From Cricetomys ansorgei (lineage: Eukaryota > Chordata > Mammalia > Rodentia > Nesomyidae), in NCBI GenBank assembly GCA_026225945.1, contig JAMJFZ010001258.1:5972501-6036500 (forward strand): a stretch of 64,000 nucleotides of DNA, written 5' to 3'. Below the pieces are notes generated by a model that saw only the letters and a list, made by a program, of their open reading frames with translations, was not told where the DNA came from and did no database searches. Within the stretch, counting starts at the first letter, position 1; the number at the start of each line of letters is the position of its first letter. Both the position numbers and the translations under genes were made by a program. Positions 22,645-34,689 of the stretch are shown here, in pieces.

Positions 22645-23213
22645 TGTGTACCCCACTCTATCAGACTAAGCTCTAGGGTCAGAAGCATTTGCTGCTTTTT
22701 TTGTCTAGCCTCCATCCAGGACAGCCCATCGCTTCCTCCTTGTAAGACCTTACTGCATCAAGGCCAAAAGCAGAGGGTGCACACAGATAACCCACGCACA
22801 ACTCCCATCACCATGTATTCCCTGTGTGAGCCACCGCAGCTACTGATCTTTCCAGGCCCCTGCTTCTCTCTTTAAAGAACAGACATTATAGTGCCCTGTT
22901 CACAGGCTACTCTCGGAACTAAATAAAGTGGTTTGTGTAAGCTGCCTGGGACGTGAGGACCATCAGTTTACACACTGGCTTTGAACCCACAGGGTGCGCC
23001 GACCGGGTTTTCATAGTAAGGTGGTGATGCTGTAGAGCGTGCTATTGGTGTTTATGCAACTACAGCTGGATTAAGCCTCATGAGGACAAGTTGGTTTTTA
23101 CTTTTACCCTTCAGTTCTTAGAACCGTCGTGTCTCAGTGAATCTTCGGAGACTGCTGCTAATGGACGGCATGATTGGGAGTGACTGGGGAGTGATCCGGG
23201 CCTCGGTGCAGGC
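22645..23213. other. intergenic, nothing recognised
   Basis: No repeat family or gene recognised between the URR1 remnant and the 37-bp tandem array. Confidence 0.45.
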
Positions 23214-23398
23214 GAGGCCGGGAGCACGGAGTCTGGGCACACTTACAAAGGAGGCCGGGAGCAGGGAGTCTGGTCACACGTACAAAGGATGCTGGGAGCA
23301 TGGAGCCTGGGCACACCTACAGACAAGGCTGGGAACATGGAGTCCCGGCACACTTAGGAGGGAGGCCGAGAACATGGAGTCTGGGCACGCCTAAATTC
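23214..23398 (+). repeat. 37-bp minisatellite, five units
   Basis: Five consecutive 37-bp units (23214, 23251, 23288, 23325, 23362), each built on GAGGCCGGGAGCA-GGAGTC followed by TGGGCACACTTACA. The units differ from one another at several positions but keep exact 37-bp register. Confidence 0.9.
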
Positions 23399-23399
23399 T

Positions 23400-24938
23400 C
23401 AGTTCCTTGGGATGATACGCTGGGAGGGGTCCAGATTTTGCTTACTTATCAGAAATCATTTCGAGTAATGATATTATAAAATCTAAAAAGCTAATTTATG
23501 GCTCCAAACACACCAAAATGCTAGCAAGTAGCGCTTGCAAAGAATCCGAATGGTGAGCATCACCCAGCAGCTTTTGGGTAATTTATACTGATTGCCAATA
23601 GTGACTAGCAGCTTCGGTGATACGCAGGAGAACCAGTTGTTGACTGCTCCAGGAGTCACGCTGCATTTCCTGTGAGCTGTTAACGGTGCTTCTCGTTTCC
23701 TGATGAATTTTTCTCTTGTTTGCTAAACAAGTTATTAAAAGGTATTTCCATAATGGCAGAAAGCACAGTGGTCCAATGATCATGAGCAAATAGGAGAAAT
23801 ACAAAGTGTCCCCCAACTCGGTGGTGCTTCACGCTTACTGCACTGTGCCCGGGCTCTCTGGGGAGACCGCAGAAGTAGGAAAGCCACAAACTCTCATGAA
23901 AATGTCATTTGAAAGTTTTAATTTTACCATTTTGACATAATTAAGCTTCTAATTTAATTGTTTGTTTTGCTTGAAGATTGCAAACTATGAACCAAGAAAT
24001 TAAAATTAAAAGCCCAATATTACAAATTTAGGGGAATTAAGTTGAAAGAAAGATAACTTATAAATGCCCCAAACTAGTGGAATGCTATTTAAAAGTTGTA
24101 ATTCTACAGGTATCAGAGCTTGAAGCTGCACAGAGATTTGGAGGGTACCTTGTATTTCCTGGAAGTACTCCCCTTTTTTCAAGTAGTTTTTTTTTTTTTT
24201 CCTGCCAGGCTGGGCTCTCACTGCTTTGATCTCCCAAATGTCTTTCCATTCAGTTAAAGGAGGGCAGGAAGAGCAGTGTGGATCCACAGACAGTAAACCA
24301 AAAGGAATCAGAGCCTCAAAGAGCAGGTGAAATGAGTAAATTAAAAACCAATCTATCCTGCCCGTTAGCCCGGGAGCAGGTATCTCTTCTGAAGTCACCG
24401 CAGGAGCCCTAAGCACCTTTAAAGCTCTGCTTTGGAGAGCAGGGACTAGCCGACTAGGAGACAGCAGCACCTAAGTTTGAAATAATAAAATTGTGTTTTC
24501 AACGGTGCCCACTCCATCCCCTCCTCGCGTAACCTTGGGGATCTTTCTGTAAATGAGGCCTCTGTGGGCCAAGCATGCTTTCTCTTGACACGGCAATGCT
24601 TCGCGCCCTCTCGAGTGCTGTGGGTTCCATGTTTTTAAAGGACAGACATAAATGTTATGGAAGGATGTATGAAATATTAAGGTCCACAACCTCGAAAATC
24701 GTTGTTTATGGCCCTCAGCGCGCAGAGACTCAAGTGTTGATTGTGGTTTTATTTAGAAAAGAATGCTACAACTTACGTGGTTTTTCTTTCTCATGTTGAT
24801 ATTAATAGAAAAGCTAAAACATTCTATTTTAAATTAAAAAAAAGCCAAATCTTTTAACAATTGGAATGAGTATTCAAGAAATATCTATATTACGGAGTAC
24901 CCTGGATCTTGTCTTATTGAAAGTTCTTGATTAAGCTT
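23400..24938. other. repeat-poor intergenic stretch
   Basis: AT-rich, largely free of recognisable SINEs or LTRs, with a T-run near 24187. A 154-aa minus-strand frame (24006-24470) shows no recognisable domain. Confidence 0.45.
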
Positions 24939-24939
24939 C

Positions 24940-25052
24940 TGAGGGTAGTGGTGTACACCTGTAGCCTCAGCACTTGAGAGAGTGAGGCAGGAGGATTGCA
25001 AGATTTAGCTGACTTTGGGCTGCATAGCAAGACCTCGTCTCAAATAAAGGAG
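24940..25052 (+). repeat. B1-like SINE, diverged
   Basis: GGTAGTGGTGTACACCTGTA, GCCTCAGCACTTGAGAG, GTGAGGCAGGAGGATTGCAA and AGCAAGACCTCGTCTCAAAT give the layout of an old B1/7SL-derived SINE. Confidence 0.75.
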
Positions 25053-25059
25053 AAAGTTA

Positions 25060-26940
25060 TCAGCATTTAATCTACTGTTGCGTATGGTAATTGCTGTTGG
25101 TCACAGCAGTGACTTTTCTAAAAGTAACGGAGATTGACCTGCTGAAGTGTTCCTCCTTTCAGCAACATTAGCGCCTACCTGCATCGCTTAGCTGTGGGAT
25201 ATAAACAGTGTGACCCTGCTATGTCTCCACTTTCAATGGAGCTATACATTTAATTAGAGGAAGACAAATACTTCCTTGTCTGGGAATTATAGCATCTTCC
25301 TTCTGTAAATGTCACCTGCATCGGTCTTTGAGTTTGGAGGAATATGTGTTAAGAGCAGATATGAGCCTTGTAGAAAGCCATTGTCAAATGGAGTTTTCTT
25401 GATTTGTTTTTTTAAAGTCACAATTTATCATAGAAAGCCTCAGTGTTGCAGCTAGCGGCCACTATTAATTGATTGACTGGTTAGAAACAATAAACTATCC
25501 TTATGTGGTATTCATTATGCCTTCTCTTTATCAGTAGAACAGTTACCTTGTTTAGCTTGGGGTGTCATCTGTCACCCTTATGGCGAAGTGACCCTTCCTA
25601 AGGCTCGGATGTAGGCCTCTGGAATGGCATTTATTTCACTGGAATGGTTTAGCCTACAAATGACTACTGAACGTGGATAAAGAAAGCGTTCCTGCCATTT
25701 GAACTTCATGAAGAATTGGAATTTAAAAAATGACCTTAAAAGTAAAACTTTCCCTTTGCTAAAACAGTCCTAATTTCTTAATATCTCATTATTTAATGTT
25801 GCCCTGTTTTGTGTGTGTGTGTGTGTGTTTGTCTTAGATATCTGCTGTTGCAGAATCATGGGACGTGTAGAATGGCTCATGGCTCTGTGTAGAATCTTGA
25901 CACCATTCCCACATGGATGCTTCTAGAAAGATTCAGGGTACTTTGGATTTCTGTGTGCAAAGCTGAAGAGAGTTAGACTTAAAAGACTCCCTTTTCCTTA
26001 ACGAGTCGGTACATTCTTAGCGGTTTTATCTCTTTTCTATTTCTTCATAAAGCAAGACCATAGAAATCGCTGCTTGTTGCTCATTCAATTTCCCAGTGAG
26101 CTTTGACCAGGAGCTTCAGTCTGAATCCTACTGAGGCGCCCTGCTCCCAGGTGTCTCTGATAAACCCCGCTCTTGCAGGCGGAGAAGCTCAGCAACCGAA
26201 TTCCCCGATGGTGCAGACAGCCAAGCACCTGTAGCTCATTTCCCTTTATTGAGCTATCCATGCTGTTTGGCATAATAAGTTGTATTGAAATACTTACCGC
26301 TTCTCTGCCTGTCTTTATTAGCTTGAAATTTAGATTTTTTTTTTTTATTGGTGGTGGTGTTCGGAATTAGGTTTTGAATATGATATGCAATTATCTTCTT
26401 GACATGTTCATTTTGGCTTAATCACCTATATCATAACGGCTAAGTCAGGAAAGGCGATGTCCCTTTGCTGAGACGGCTAAGGTCTCCATTCCCTTACACA
26501 GTATTTGTAATTCCAGGTGACGCTGAAGCTGCCGACTTCAGAAACCCGTCTATTCCTGTCCTCTTCAAAACTACCCCACAACCTGGCATTTCTCTGCACG
26601 TCCAGATAAACTGATTCAATCTTCCTTTGCTTTTGTTCTCGTCATTGCTTGGCTGTGCCGGGCAATTTTGATTGCTGCTGCACGTTTCTGTCTTTTAAGT
26701 ACATTCGCTCTTTGTTGTCCGCAGATTCCCAAAGTCATAGGGGTGGCTCTGCATTTGTAGCTGTGCAAAGACAAGAAATAGAATTGTGTCTATGAGCCAC
26801 GTCTAGCGGACGGCATAATGAGAGGCTCCGTGTGAGTAAAGGTTCCCAGCCAATCGTTCCTCATCCCTGAGGGGTGTTAGGTTCATCTACATAACAGCTT
26901 ATAAACTAGATTATAGACTGGACTAAATTATAGAATCGAA
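25060..26940. other. repeat-poor stretch, candidate conserved non-coding DNA
   Basis: Nearly 1.9 kb with only a short (GT)n at about 25812-25830 and a T-run at 26335. Motif-rich segments include ATTAATTGATTGACTGG (about 25464-25480, PBX/HOX-like) and CTTTGTTGTCC (about 26711, SOX/TCF-like). Conservation cannot be tested here. Confidence 0.35.
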
Positions 26941-26947
26941 GTGTATT

Positions 26948-27156
26948 TTTAGGTTTACTTATTTTATCTTACGTGTGTGACCGTTTGCTTGCGTTTATGT
27001 GTGTTCCCTCGGAGGTCAGAAGAGGGCATCAGATCCCCTAGAACCAGGGTCACAGATGGGATGGTTGTGAGCTACCAAGTGTGTGCGGGAACCGAACTCA
27101 GGTCCTCTTCTAGAGCAGCAAGTGCTGTTAATCACTGAGCTCTCTCTCCAACCCCC
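26948..27156 (-). repeat. B3/B2-type SINE
   Basis: On the + strand GGTCAGAAGAGGGCATCAGA, GGGATGGTTGTGAGCTACCA, GAACCGAACTCAGGTCCTCT and ATCACTGAGCTCTCTCTCCA form a clear minus-oriented B3/B2 element. Confidence 0.85.
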
Positions 27157-27301
27157 ATGGACTTTACAAGTATACGTGGGCGTGGGCTTTGAGGTATTTT
27201 CAGACAGTTTCTTGATTCTTTAAAAAATAATTGCTGCTTGGCAACACTCCCTAGAAACTCTTATTCATTTGTGGCAAAGGAGCTGAACATGTGTGCTTAA
27301 A

Positions 27302-27480
27302 AATGTATCTTCTTGTAGTTATTCATTTACGTGTGCGCACGCACGACAGAACGCGTGTGTGGGGATGAGGACAGCTAGGAGCTGCTTCCTTCGTTTGATC
27401 ATGTGGGTCCCGGGCATCAAACTCAAGTAGCTGGGTTTGGCAGCAAACACCGTTACCCTTTGAGCCATCTCCCCAGCCCT
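27302..27480 (-). repeat. B3/B4-type SINE
   Basis: ATGTGGGTCCCGGGCATCAA, CAGCAAACACCGTTACCC and TTGAGCCATCTCCCCAGCCC show a minus-oriented tRNA-derived rodent SINE. Confidence 0.75.
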
Positions 27481-27566
27481 AAAATGAGCTTTTGAAAGCT
27501 TCCTAGGGAAGTTTATACAGAATTGTACTTTGGAGTCGTGCTAGTCCCCTCCCCCGCCAAACTGGA

Positions 27567-27840
27567 GTCACCTGAAAAGAAGGAACCTTAATTGAGAAAT
27601 TGCCTCTGCCACATCACACTGTGGGGCATTTTCTCGGTCAGTGGCTGTTGTGGGAGGTGGAACTGTGGGTATTGCCATCCCTGAGCAGGTGGTCCTGGGT
27701 CATGTAAGAAGGCAAGCTGAGCCAGCCATGGAAAAGCAAGCCCGTCAACAGCATTCCCCCACTGGGTTCTGCTTTAAGTTCCTGCCTTGGCTTCCTTCGA
27801 TAAGGATAATGAGCCATAACCTTTAAGCTAAAATAACCCC
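27567..27840. repeat. rodent interspersed repeat (same family as 9335)
   Basis: Blocks such as GGAACCTTAATTGAGAAATTG, TGTGGGGCATTTTCT, GCAGGTGGTCCTGGGTCATG (each read in part) and AAGCAAGCCCGTCAACAGCA occur in the order seen in this high-copy rodent repeat. The family name is uncertain. Confidence 0.55.
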
Positions 27841-27844
27841 TATC

Positions 27845-28757
27845 CTCCCTGACCTGCTTTTAGTCACAGAATTAATCCCAGCGGTAGAATGTAGTAGACT
27901 GGGTCACATCCAAACTCCTCACTGTCCACCTCTCAGCTCACAGAAGGGCTTAGTGTTGCTGCTACGACAACGGTCAATCCCTTCAGCACCCACCCAGGCA
28001 GTCTTTTCTGATGCCATGCTCATTTTGTTTGCCGTAGTCTGAGCATCTTGTATGCACTGTGTTCTCTTTCCTTTCTTCCAAGACTTTGTTTATAATTTCC
28101 CATCCAAGGACTAACCAGGCTCAACTCTGCTTAGCTTTTGATCAAGCATGTTCAAGGTATCATGGCCACAGATGAATGACTTCGTTTATTGTTTTTCCTG
28201 GCACGACATTAGATGCACTCTTTCCCTTACCCAGAAGCCTCTTCTCCCCTCTCCTTTCCTAGTGATCCTCTGTGGTTCACAACTGGAGCCCTCAAAATAT
28301 CATCCTCAGGCAGAGGTATGTGCATGGGAAAATGGTTTCTTGTTCTTCCCCTTCCCTGCGAAGAACCCCATATTACTGTATCTATTTTCTGGTATGCTAG
28401 TAGGATCTGATCTTTAAGGTTTCCTGGTCAACTTGTTGCCAAACCTGGCTAATCATCAAAATTATGGGGAGAGACTCAAGCAATTGGAGATGCTTGGCTG
28501 TCTTCTGCGGAGGGTTGGGAAGGTTGGGACAGGAAAATGCAACGATAAGGGGCTCCCTGGGTAGAATCAAGGGTTCCCTTGGGAGACACAGGTACTGTCT
28601 GGAGAAACCATCTCCAATCCTTGAGCAATTGTCTTACCTAGTAACAGAGGATAGGGTGCCTAAAGGAAACAAAGCTTTCGATGAAGAAGTATGAACTTTC
28701 CTTTAAACAGAAGGAATAAGAGAGAGAGAATAGTTGAACAGAGTGGTGGTCAATGTG
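27845..28757. other. intergenic, nothing recognised
   Basis: No gene or repeat family supported. Confidence 0.45.
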
Positions 28758-28920
28758 AGGGGCTGGAGAGACAGCCCAGTGCTCGAGGGGACATACTGCT
28801 CTCGTGGGGGACCAAAATTCAGTACCCCGACTCATGTCAGATGGCTCCCAAGAACTTGTAATTTTAGATTCAGAAGATCCAATGCCCTCCTCTGGACTCT
28901 GCAGGCACTGCACTCTGGGG
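28758..28920 (+). repeat. B3/B2-type SINE
   Basis: It starts GGGGCTGGAGAGACAGCCCA and ends with CCTCTGGACTCTGCAGGCAC, continuing directly into a (CA)n tail, the normal 3' end of this SINE class. Confidence 0.85.
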
Positions 28921-28923
28921 TGG

Positions 28924-28924
<1 letters not shown>

Positions 28925-28964
<40 letters not shown>
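28925..28964 (+). repeat. (CA)n microsatellite (SINE tail)
   Basis: 20 uninterrupted CA units at the 3' end of the preceding SINE. Confidence 0.97.
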
Positions 28965-28965
<1 letters not shown>

Positions 28966-29479
28966 CTTTAAAAAATTGATCTACTATATACTTACCAATT
29001 GAACAGCTTTAAATAATTTCTGAACAAAAGAAGGGCAAGTAGATGAAGTTACAGATTTGTTAGTTTGTTTAGTTTGATTTAGTCGTTACGCATTATAAAT
29101 ACAAACTAAATCGGGCCTCACAAAACATATCTATATATATAATTTGCCAAATAAAATTAAGATAAACAAGTGAGGGTTGCGCTATATGCTGGAGCCACGG
29201 TTTGGTGTGAACGTTTTTAGGGGCTACTCCCAAGACCAGCTTGGGAAAAGGGAGCTGCGGAGGGGAGAAGGAGCACTGCAGTGGATAAATGGCCAGTGGT
29301 TTGCGCGCCGGAGCAGCTTGCCTGTCTAGAGAGGAAGGAGTGGTTTAGATGGAGACGCGCGTAACAGCGGACAGCTCAATGCCTTTATCCGCTAATCTAC
29401 TTGACAACTTCGGCTGCCAAGTGGGGTTTCCATTCTTAATCTCTCGTTTGCTCTCCTTTTTCCAAAACAAAATAATGTT

Positions 29480-29730
29480 CATGGTCTGGCAGACGGCGCG
29501 GTTGGTAAACTGCTTGCTAGGCATGCATGAGATGTGACTTTGGACTCCTAGCACCCAGGGGAAAGGTGTGTGGGGCAGAGCCTGTCTGTAACCCTGAACG
29601 GAGGCCAGCCAGTCTAGCCAATTTGGTGAGCTACAGGTTCAGTCAGGTTCTGCGCCTTAAAAACTGAGGAGGAGCATGACTAAGAAGCCGACCTCTTGTC
29701 TCTAGATGCATGCACGCACAACACATATAC
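29480..29730 (+). repeat. B4/RSINE1-type SINE
   Basis: A tRNA-like head (GCGGTTGGTAAACTGCTTGC) is followed by GAGGCCAGCCAGTCTAGCC and a 3' part ending ATGCATGCACGCACAACACA. Confidence 0.75.
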
Positions 29731-29734
29731 TAAT

Positions 29735-30840
29735 AATACGTCCAATATTTTAATCTTTTTATTTGGAAGAAAATAGGAGGAACCTTTGAAAAAGATAACT
29801 GAGTTACTTTTCATTGGCAAAATTCCCTTTTACTTTGGAAACCTGAAAAGCCTAGGAAACACCCAATAGTATTTGGGATGTTTTGAATCTTAAATCTTGT
29901 ATTTTGGACAGTTGGTCCCTGGCTGATGGCTGGTAGGTTTAGAAGGAGGTGGAACCTGGCTGGGGGCAGTAGGTCTCTAGGGTTATAGACAGCCCCTGAT
30001 TCAGGCCTAGCTTTCTCTCCATCCTCCACTGTTCACTGAAGAGCCTCCACCAGACCCCCCACTGCTCTGAGCTTCTCCTCCTCTCCCCCAGAATACTAGA
30101 CTGAAACCTGAAGTCCTAAGTCAAAATCAATCTTCCCTGGTGTTGTTTCTGTAAGGTGCTGTGGTCACATGGATATAAAAGTAAGGGATACAGCATCCCA
30201 CAGGTCTTTGGGACACTTGAGGTCCTGGGGGTGATGGCAGAGTTGTTCAAAAGTACTGTGGGTATATAGCCAGAGAAGGGGACACTCGAGGTGCCTCGTG
30301 TTGCTGGAGAACTCGGCTGTATGCAGCCAAGACTTCTGCCCACATTCTGAGCAGCACTTTACATACTCAGCAGAGGTTCAATTTGTAAGAATATGTTTAA
30401 AAGATGTCACCACACACAGCAGGCAGAAATATTCGCCCAGGAAAGGAGTTAGTCATGTTTCACATTACGGACAATTTGGAGGACTAGGTTTCAGATTGCT
30501 GGACCTGAGTGCAATACAAATGTAATTGTTTGGAGGCAATTTGAAGAAAAATGAAGTGCGCTTGTCCTGGGAGCTCAAGGTCAAGGCGCCACCTTTATGA
30601 GATGGAGTTTGGGGAGGAAGATCTCTTGGAAATTGCAGTCTGAGTTTTGAGTTGTCCCTCTGGTTCTTCATTGTGGGTGAGCTGTGAGCTCTCCAAAGGG
30701 GAAGTGGCTATTCTGAAACGCTCTCACTGTTCAAGAGATACCTCTTACAGTTTTGCAGGAAGGCCCTTATCTCTCAACACTTTATGGTGCAGTGGCACAG
30801 ATTCTGCAGACATTTTGTCTGAGGGTTGTGCTGATTAGTC
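29735..30840. other. intergenic, nothing recognised
   Basis: No gene or repeat family supported. Several short open frames on both strands have no recognisable content. Confidence 0.45.
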
Positions 30841-30844
30841 GTTA

Positions 30845-31205
30845 ATTGTCAAGTAGCTACCACCTAGAATTGCCTGAGAAGACAGTCTCAGGTGGGGAGG
30901 TATTTAGATCAGGTTGGCCTGTGGGCATGTTTGTGGGGCATGCCTGATTGTTAGTTAATGGGGAAGACCCAGTCCACTGTGGGTGGCATCATCCCCTGGA
31001 TATGTGTTCCTGAAGTACAGAGCACAGGAGAAAACCGGATGAGAGCAGAACAAGCAGGCAACGCGGGTCCCTTTGTTTCTCTCTGCTCTGGACTGCAGAC
31101 GCGATGTCACTAACGGCTTGAGTCCTCAGCGATAGCTGTAGCCTGGAGTCGGAAGCCAGGTCAACCCTTCCTCTCCTAAGTAGCCTTTGGTCAGGGTGTT
31201 GTGTC
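30845..31205. repeat. rodent interspersed repeat (same family as 9335)
   Basis: TTGGCCTGTGGGCATGTTTG, GGGAAGACCCAGTCCACTGT and GGTCAGGGTGTTGTGTCAC are recognisable blocks of the same high-copy rodent repeat. It is the longest of the three copies here. Confidence 0.6.
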
Positions 31206-31283
31206 ACAGAGACAGAAATGGGTCCAGGATAAGAGCGTTGGTGACTGAGCATTCAGCGATGATGGTGTCTGGTACTAACTAGT

Positions 31284-31478
31284 GAGGCTGGACTGGAGAA
31301 ATGGCTCGGTAGTCACGAACACTCGCTGCTCTTCCAAGCTTGGTTCCCAGCACCCACATCAGGCAGCCCCCAAACACCTGTAACCCCAGCTCTAGAGGAT
31401 CTGATATCCCCTCTGGCCTCCACGGGCGCATTCCTGCACGTGTATATACAGAGACGCAAACACGCAAATACAAACACT
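31284..31478 (+). repeat. B3/B2-type SINE
   Basis: GGACTGGAGAAATGGCTCGG at the head, CAGCACCCACATCAGGCAGC in the middle and a CA-rich 3' tail. Confidence 0.85.
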
Positions 31479-31484
31479 GGGATT

Positions 31485-33765
31485 GGCTTTAACAAGATGT
31501 GGTTATTTACCCATTCTGCTATCCCGTGGTTTTGAAATGTTGAATTAGGTGTCAATTATTGATGTGACACTGAACATGTCTACCTAGCATCAAGTTTAAC
31601 TTGAAAGGAAGGTGCTTGAGGCGATTCCCCAGGACCCAGGGATTCTGGGAACCCGGAGTGTGGGAGCTAGCTGGGCGTGCAGAAGTTGAGCACCAGGCTT
31701 GAGTCCGTATCACTTAGGATGTAGTTTCATCACTGGCTTCCTCTTAGATAGCTTCCCCAGGCCTGTTTGCATCGTCATGTGACTTTGCTTCTTTCACTTT
31801 GGGTAGGGTCTCAGTCTTACAACTGAATCACACTAGCCTTTTGGCCCACTATGCTCAACAGATTTCAGAGAAAGTGATGTTTTCTCAGTTCCGAGGTTAG
31901 ACCACGAGAGTCTCGTGTAGGTCTGCCTCCTCTTGCAACACTGCTTCTGTCCCGTGAAAAAGCTGGAGCCAGCCTGCTGGAGTGTGAAAACCCACGTGTA
32001 CCTGCAGAGACCTCTGGGTCAGTGGGGTTTGTGCCCAGCGGCAGAGCCGGCTTGCCAACCTACAGTTAATATGAGAAGACCATTGCAGTTAACCAGCCTT
32101 TCAGGGTTACGACGGATCGCCCGAGAAAATCAACCTACAGGATGAACACTTTACTTTGGCTCATGTTTGTAGCCCTTGATTGCTTGGCTCCATATTTTCT
32201 GGGCTGGGTAGTGAGGAAGCGAAGAGGCAGGCTATTTAAAATCCAAACTATAACACAGGCAGGACCAGAAAAAAAAAAAAAATCACTGCGTTTAGCTTAA
32301 AATCCCAAGAAGTGCGGTGTAGTTTTAACTCAGCAATCAATCAATCACGTGATCCTGCACCTGCTTAGCCACTCCAAGCAAGTTCCCTATGCTTCCTGGT
32401 GTGTGAATCATGGTACCCTGAGCCGGCCTGTGAAGCTCTGGTCTAGTGCCACATGATAGGCAGGAAGTGGTGATGGATGGCTTTGTGACTTCAGGGTGAT
32501 TCACAGTGAGGCTCCGTCTAAGCCTCGTCTGAAGTCTACTAAGTGGTGTGCAACGGAGGAGAGCCCGGTAGACTCTGAGCGCCTGCTCTGTAAAGGAAAG
32601 GAGCACAGGGAGCTCGGTGGAAAAAGCCAGGGCGTTCTTCCCAGTCCTAGGGAAATACGAAGAGGGGAAGGGACAGCTGTGATTTGGGGAAATTGTCTGC
32701 ATAGTTCCCAGAGGTTGAGGCCCCGGAGCAGAGGCATAGGGAGAGGGAGGGGGCCATGTCCTTCCCGCCATCACTGTGAAACACAGGCTTTGCTTCCTCT
32801 TGATGTCTGGGGTCTGAGCTTTCAGTATGTAGGAAAGCTTTACAGAGTTGTTTGGCAATTTTGAGAGCTCCTATTTGCAGATGAAGACTGGCAGAGAGGA
32901 GTGTTGCTGCCTCCCATTGGTCAGTCCTCTGACTTATGCTAGTATTGGTTTAAAAGAGCTGACATCTGGGCTCCGGAGCAGCTGGATTAACACAGAATCT
33001 CTGGGGTCTATCCGAGTCGTGGTTGTGTCCCAAGCTCTTCCTCAGATCTCGCGCAGCTGGGCTGAAACTGCTGACTGAGAGGCAGGCACTTTTCAGACAA
33101 CAACTAATTCAAAATGGTGGAGCTGTGATGGATGGAGTTGGCTGGCTAGCTCATAGCTCATAAGTTATTTCAAGAACTCACATGCTTTCCTTCCGACGTC
33201 CCCCTCATCCCCACCGTGTGGATTTTTGTCCTTAGCCTTAAGTTACAGACATGCGCAGGATCACACTGAGGAAAGCCTTTCCTGAAATGACCTAGGACGT
33301 TTCTTTTATTTCTCATTGTTCAGAATCAGAGCACCTGTCAGAGCCTAAACCAATCTGGCAAAGACTGTGATTGGTGGGATCAGTTCAGGTTTCATCTTTT
33401 TGATGCTGGAGAGGAAGTTGCTCTGAGCGATTGCCCAGATGGAGAGTGAATTGTGAACAATCAGGACTTTGCCAGGAACAGCCTTTGAGGCAAGGATGGC
33501 TGATGGACTGTGGCAGGGTAGGTCAAGATGTAGAGAGGGGACAAGAAGACCCTGGCACCCAGTGTTAGCACAGTACACGTTTATTCCACACAGAGTCTAA
33601 GGAGAGCTAGGTGGAGTCTCTCACCCACCTGGTGACAAGGGTTCTTGCTTCTCTGTTCCCGCCTCTTGTAAGCCTCTCAGGTCTCCATGTGACTTCCACG
33701 TCTCCATAGCAATAAGAGAATATTTAATTTAGTTTATATTAAGGATTATTTACTTTTGTATTTAA
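31485..33765. other. intergenic with unsupported open frames
   Basis: Contains an A-run at about 32269-32281. A 173-aa minus-strand frame (32337-32858) and 122-aa plus-strand frame (32496-32864) overlap in a region of average composition, and neither has recognisable domains. No gene is called. Confidence 0.45.
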
Positions 33766-33767
33766 GA

Positions 33768-34504
33768 TTGTGTGTCTGTGTCTTTGTATGTGTCTCTCTG
33801 TGTATGTCTGTGTCTGTGCCTCTGTATGTGTCTGTGTCTGTGCCTCTGTATGTGTCTGTGTCTGTGCCTCTGTATGTGTCTGTGCCTCTGTATGTGTCTG
33901 TGCCTCTGTATGTGTCTGTGTCTGTGCCTCTGTATGTGTCTGTGCCTCTGTGTGTGTATGTGTCTGTGTATGTGTCTGTGCCTCTGTGTGTGTATGTGTC
34001 TGTGTATGTGTCTGTGCCTCTGTGTGTGTATGTGTCTGTGTATGTGTCTGTGCCTCTGTGTGTGTATGTGTCTGTGTATGTGTCTGTGCCTCTGTGTGTG
34101 TATGTGTCTGTGTATGTGTCTGTGCCTCTGTGTGTGTATGTGTCTGTGTATGTGTCTGTGCCTCTGTATGTGTCTGTGTCTGTGCCTCTGTATGTGTCTG
34201 TGTCTGTGCCTCTGTATGTGTCTGTGTCTGTGCCTCTGTATGTGTCTCTGTATGTGTCTGTGCCTCTGTATGTGTCTGTGCCTCTGTATGTGTCTGTGCC
34301 TCTGTATGTGTCTGTGCCTCTGTATGTGTCTGTGTCTGTGCCTCTGTATGTGTCTCTGTATGTGTCTGTGCCTCTGTATGTGTCTGTGCCTCTGTATGTG
34401 TCTGTGTCTGTGCCTCTGTATGTGTCTGTGTCTCTGTATGTGTCTGTGTCTGTGCCTCTGTATGTGTCTGTGTCTGTGCCTCTGTATGTGTCTGTGTCTG
34501 TGTC
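33768..34504 (+). repeat. TG-rich hexamer-based tandem array with 36-bp higher-order unit
   Basis: About 737 bp made of TGTGTC, TGTGCC, TCTGTA and related hexamers. Between 33945 and 34160 a 36-bp unit repeats exactly six times, seen from CCTCTG at 33945, 33981, 34017, 34053, 34089, 34125 and again at 34161. The flanks use 18- and 24-bp units. All six frames stay open because the unit lengths are multiples of three and contain no stop, giving several spurious frames over 250 aa. Confidence 0.97.
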
Positions 34505-34680
34505 TGGGGGTGTGTCCACATGAGGGCAGGTGCCCATGGAGGCCACAGGAAGGCAAAGGATCCGGTGGAGCTGGGTTGCTAGGAGGTTGGTACCTGCCTG
34601 CTACAAGTGCTGAGAACGGAACTTGGGTCTCCTGCAGGAGCAGGATTTGCTCTTAACCACTGAGCTAACCATCTGGCCCA
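34505..34680 (-). repeat. B3/B2-type SINE whose tail seeds the array
   Basis: CATGGAGGCCACAGGAAGG, GAACGGAACTTGGGTCTCCT and CTTAACCACTGAGCTAACCA show a minus-oriented SINE. Its 3' (CA-rich) end abuts the TG-rich array. Confidence 0.75.
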
Positions 34681-34689
34681 GAACCATTC

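Noticed and set aside
23214..23398. CRISPR-like array of 37-bp repeats
   Set aside because: No unique spacers between repeats; plain tandem minisatellite.
33739..34656. Six overlapping frames of 255-294 aa on both strands
   Set aside because: They are the translation of a TG-rich tandem array whose unit lengths are multiples of three without stops. No complexity, no family, all frames open.
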